Origin: G963674685 sp964591275
GTDB lineage: Bacteria > Lernaellota > Lernaellaia > JACKCT01
Direction: 5' to 3'
DNA: 64,000 nucleotides
Assembly: GCA_964591275.1 (NCBI GenBank)
Contig: CAZQAE010000013.1
Location: forward strand, 13,264 to 77,263
Below the pieces are notes generated by a model. The model was given only the letters and a program-made list of their open reading frames with translations, did not search any database and was not told the origin of the DNA. Within the stretch, counting starts at the first letter, position 1; every line of letters starts with the position of its first letter. A program made the translations under genes and the position numbers. This document shows positions 61,382 through 64,000 of the stretch, piece by piece.

Positions 61382-63025
61382 TCAGATAGTCACAGCGCAT
61401 CGAAATCCGATGAATGGACACCTGGCGCGATCTTCCGCCAACAGGCGCGTATAAGCTTTAAAATATCGGGAATCCTCCATATAGGACCCACCGCGCAACA
61501 CGGGCGTCTTTGTATCGTGATTTAAAACGATCCACTCGTTGGCGTTGCCCATCATGTCCACGCATCCTTCCGCAGATTGACCATCGGGATGCGTGTCAAC
61601 GGCTTTAAAACAGCCGTATTCGCTGTCGAAGTGCGCTTTGGATGAATCGAACTCATTTCCCCAGGGATAAATGCTGCCCGATGGTCCGCGAGCGGCCCTT
61701 TCCCATTCCTTGTCCGTCGGCAGGCGCTTGCCCGCCCAGCGAGCATAGGCTTCGGCCTCGGCGAAACTGACCATGGTGACCGGGTAGTCTCCGGTCCCAT
61801 GAATGTAGCGCCCCTCCAGCCAATCAGGGGGAGGCTCAACTCCGGCGCTTTCCACGAATTGCCTGTATAACTCGTTGGTCACAGGATACATATCCATATA
61901 AAAAGCGGCAATTTCCTGTTTATTGCCTTCAGCGCCAAAGAGAAATTCACCGCCGGATACCGGGACCATTTTCTCAATTAAGGTTTCCTTTGGAACGCTG
62001 TTTGTGAAGATGATTTCATTGAGAGGCTTGTGCATGGGTTTGGGAGGAAGGACTTCCGCACCCGACACTACGGGCGTTTTTTCGATAGTTTCCACTTGTT
62101 TCCCAAGACCCTGGTTCGGGGCCGGCGCACCCATCATACCCACATCACGCAGCCCAACATCCTCTCGCGGAGCAACGGAAGGTTGATCGGGGGTCATCGG
62201 TGAAACCGGCGGCAGCGTAGCGTGGCGTGCCGGCAATTTCGGCGTCGGAGAGGGCGTAACCCCAATAGACGGCATAGGGCGTGGGGGAAAGCGATCGCTT
62301 TCTTTCTCCTTTTTCCCCTGATCAAAGCGGTCCATCGCCGTTTTCATAACCTTGTCCGGCTCTTCTTCAAATAGCGTTCGGTAGGATATCGAGGAATTGT
62401 TCTGCATGGGGCGCGGTGGAACTTTTGCCTCCGGCTGCCGTGGTTCTTCCGGTTTTTCGGCCTGGATTTTGTCATCGGCTATTGTCGGCATTTTCCTCAG
62501 CGGCGATTGAGGACGGTGCATTGGACGAGTTTCCGTTAATTTCGGTCGCGGCGGCATGGGTCGCAATTTACCAGGGCTGTCGGAATCGGGTTCAGCGGTC
62601 GCCGCTTTCACTTTACTATCGGGCCTTAACATTTCAGCCTCCGATGGAGGATCGACGGTTTGCGATCCCGAGTCCAAGTCCAATTCATCTATTATGCCGG
62701 CCCCATCTTCATTTTCGTCCTGTTTCGCTTTTTCAAAAACCTGACCGCAGAAGATGCAAAATTTCGCCTCGGCATCTATGCTGCGCAAGCATTCGGGACA
62801 TTTTGATAACGCGTGACGCTTTGCGCCCTTTTCAGAAAGATTTTCCGTTGTTTCGCCGGTGGAATCGTCTGAAAATGTTGATCCGCATTTCGCACAGAAT
62901 TTCGCATCTTTATACCGGATCGCCCCGCATTCCGGGCAGGCGGCGGGCAGCGTCTTCCGGCATTTTCTGCAAATCGTTTCAGCGTTGAAATTTGGATAAT
63001 GACAATGTGGGCACGTAACGGTCAT
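61382..63025 (-). CDS. Double zinc-ribbon FGE-sulfatase domain protein
   Basis: 547 aa, no signal peptide. Three zinc-ribbon-like Cys pairs in the first 95 residues (CPHCHYPN, CRKCRK, CPECG, CAKCGSTF, CPECLRSI, CIFCGQVF), a Pro/Met-rich spacer with PRPMP repeats (about 150-340), then a SUMF1 fold (VPVSGGEFLFGAEG, FYMDMYPVTNELYRQF, PTDKEWERAARGP, YPWGNEFD, MGNANEWIVL, LRGGSY, GFRC). The zinc-ribbon/FGE pairing recalls signalling proteins with C-terminal FGE domains. Catalytic Cys absent. Confidence 0.85.
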   Translation of the reverse strand: MTVTCPHCHYPNFNAETICRKCRKTLPAACPECGAIRYKDAKFCAKCGSTFSDDSTGETTENLSEKGAKRHALSKCPECLRSIDAEAKFCIFCGQVFEKAKQDENEDGAGIIDELDLDSGSQTVDPPSEAEMLRPDSKVKAATAEPDSDSPGKLRPMPPRPKLTETRPMHRPQSPLRKMPTIADDKIQAEKPEEPRQPEAKVPPRPMQNNSSISYRTLFEEEPDKVMKTAMDRFDQGKKEKESDRFPPRPMPSIGVTPSPTPKLPARHATLPPVSPMTPDQPSVAPREDVGLRDVGMMGAPAPNQGLGKQVETIEKTPVVSGAEVLPPKPMHKPLNEIIFTNSVPKETLIEKMVPVSGGEFLFGAEGNKQEIAAFYMDMYPVTNELYRQFVESAGVEPPPDWLEGRYIHGTGDYPVTMVSFAEAEAYARWAGKRLPTDKEWERAARGPSGSIYPWGNEFDSSKAHFDSEYGCFKAVDTHPDGQSAEGCVDMMGNANEWIVLNHDTKTPVLRGGSYMEDSRYFKAYTRLLAEDRARCPFIGFRCAVTI

Positions 63026-63199
63026 GAAATCAACCTAATCTTGCGTGAAATCACCCTTCAAAGGTTCCAATCGCGGTCAGTCTAAAACCGTTGAGACAAT
63101 GCGGCAAGACTTGGATTTAGGCAAGACTTGGGATCGACTAAAGTTTCCAGGGATCGTCGGGACAAGGCGCCCGGGGTTCCGCTAGAGCCATAACGGCGT

Positions 63200-63235
63200 T
63201 CATTCGTCTGCGCCGATGCCCCAGCCCGGCTCCGA
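63200..63235 (-). pseudogene. Vestige of a beta-helix protein C-terminus
   Basis: Minus strand reads SEPGWGIGADE then TGA. The 945-aa lipoprotein ends YGAGWDIGADEWTP, so the TGA stands where its TGG (Trp) codon is. It lies five bases downstream of the VCBS gene stop and looks like the leftover tail of a replaced gene. Confidence 0.5.
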
Positions 63236-63239
63236 AAAA

Positions 63240-64000
63240 TTAAAAATGCCCATCCGTGAGGACAGTGAAGTTTTTCACTTCCGCACTGGCGCCGGTTTGG
63301 TTGTCGATGCTCAAGGTCCAGTAGTCCGTGGGTTGCAGTCCATGCAGATCGACCAAGCCGTCAATCCCCGTTTCGCCGTTGAAATCGTATTCGCGGAATG
63401 TCTTGTTCAAACGCCACGAGGCGGGACTGCCCGCGTTGGGCCAGGGAGTGAAGGCGCTGTGGCTTCCCATATCCACCATCTGTCCGTCTGGCGCGGTCAG
63501 ACCAAAGTCAACGCTGCCTGCGGGCTGCGTGGTCCATTCCAGGAACACGCGCACGCCCACCTTCGTCACTGTCTGCGCTGCCTGATGTATGTCCAGATTT
63601 GTAAATCCCACTTCGGTGTACTTCGGTAGCCATGGCTGGTCAGGCTGATCGGAAAAAGAATCGGTGAGTTCCTGGTGCCATGTGCCGGGGATAATGCCCA
63701 TGAGGCGGATGGAAATGTCATCGCTAAGGTTATTCGCCGTGACCAGGTCCAGTGTGCCGTCGCCGTCAAGGTCCGCGGCAACGACCGCATAAGGGGTATC
63801 TCCCATGGTCAGATCGGTCTTTTCGCCGAATGCACCGCCCCCCGTGCCCAGGCGGATGGAAATGTTATCGCTATCGGTATTCGCCGTAATCAGGTCCAGT
63901 GTGCCGTCGCCGTCAAGGTCCGCGGCAACGACCGCATTAGGTTCTTCTCCCATGGTCAGATCGGTCTTTTCGCCGAATGCACCGCCCCCCGTGCCCAGGC
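63240..64000 (-). CDS. FG-GAP/VCBS-repeat protein with proprotein-convertase P-like domain (partial)
   Basis: The C-terminal 237 residues and beyond of a surface protein whose start lies outside the right edge; the frame stays open to 64000. VCBS/FG-GAP repeats PNAVVAADLDGDGTLDLITANT...SIRLGTGGGAFGEKTDL recur with a 150-base period (63802 and 63952 are equivalent) and bind Ca2+ in the DxDxDG loop. The final 130 residues (TNLDIHQAAQTVTKVGVRVFLEW...NQTGASAEVKNFTVL) resemble the P-domain jelly roll. Adhesive or structural role. Confidence 0.8.
   Translation of the reverse strand, partial: LGTGGGAFGEKTDLTMGEEPNAVVAADLDGDGTLDLITANTDSDNISIRLGTGGGAFGEKTDLTMGDTPYAVVAADLDGDGTLDLVTANNLSDDISIRLMGIIPGTWHQELTDSFSDQPDQPWLPKYTEVGFTNLDIHQAAQTVTKVGVRVFLEWTTQPAGSVDFGLTAPDGQMVDMGSHSAFTPWPNAGSPASWRLNKTFREYDFNGETGIDGLVDLHGLQPTDYWTLSIDNQTGASAEVKNFTVLTDGHF

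Overview
The window reads as one contig of a metagenome-assembled bacterium of the former Deltaproteobacteria (Myxococcota, Lernaellota or a relative). Four things point there: many lipoproteins with runs of Asp after the lipobox, long Thr-rich linkers and DxDxDG-type metal-binding repeats, a secreted caspase-like protein, formylglycine-enzyme-fold lipoproteins, and the order cdaA-cdaR-glmM-pdxJ-nnr-tsaE-lysC. An exact 100-N scaffold gap (10561-10660) lies inside a tandem repeat. No rRNA, tRNA, CRISPR array or complete transposon was seen by eye.

Layout. 1-10.2 kb: the N-terminal half of SMC and tatBC on the minus strand, a sulfatase-fold enzyme, several envelope lipoproteins, dtd, a REP-like triplet, then two decayed genes (a Na/Pi cotransporter and a histidine kinase) running into the gapped 98-99 bp tandem array. 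10.8-15.0 kb: a minus-strand operon of two FAD oxidases and one Fe-S protein (glycolate-oxidase or alkyl-DHAP-synthase like). 15.2-16.4 kb: an A+T-richer islet with two coupled small ORFs and an HNH endonuclease. 16.4-23.7 kb: a complete histidine operon of seven genes for all ten steps, preceded by a His-rich leader peptide and a transcription attenuator. 23.8-34.8 kb: lipoproteins, a GH1 glucosidase with a GH57/38-like partner, an SGNH hydrolase with helical repeats, a crotonase, and an amidohydrolase behind a MarR regulator. 35-39.9 kb: dnaA, a HAD phosphatase, an ABC transporter and a thioredoxin-fold protein without CXXC. 40.6-47.2 kb: a tightly packed minus-strand envelope cluster: caspase-like protein, outer-membrane barrel, FGE-like lipoprotein, giant beta-helix lipoprotein. 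47.3-56.8 kb: palindromic repeats, then a nine-gene housekeeping operon from cyclic-di-AMP synthase to mutY and an esterase. 56.9-64 kb: an SGNH pseudogene, two HDOD signalling proteins, a Cys-rich lipoprotein, yidD, trxB, a zinc-ribbon FGE-like protein, and a VCBS/FG-GAP protein cut by the right edge.

How the genes work together. The his genes overlap by 4-7 bases and carry three fusion solutions (HisC with a HAD phosphatase, and HisA-HisI-HisE), so the pathway is self-contained and apparently controlled by ribosome-mediated attenuation. The cdaA operon links c-di-AMP synthesis with cell-wall precursor supply (GlmM), vitamin B6, NAD(P)HX repair, tRNA t6A and aspartate-family amino acids. The best candidates for something undescribed are the small-ORF/HNH islet and the caspase-barrel-lipoprotein-beta-helix cluster.
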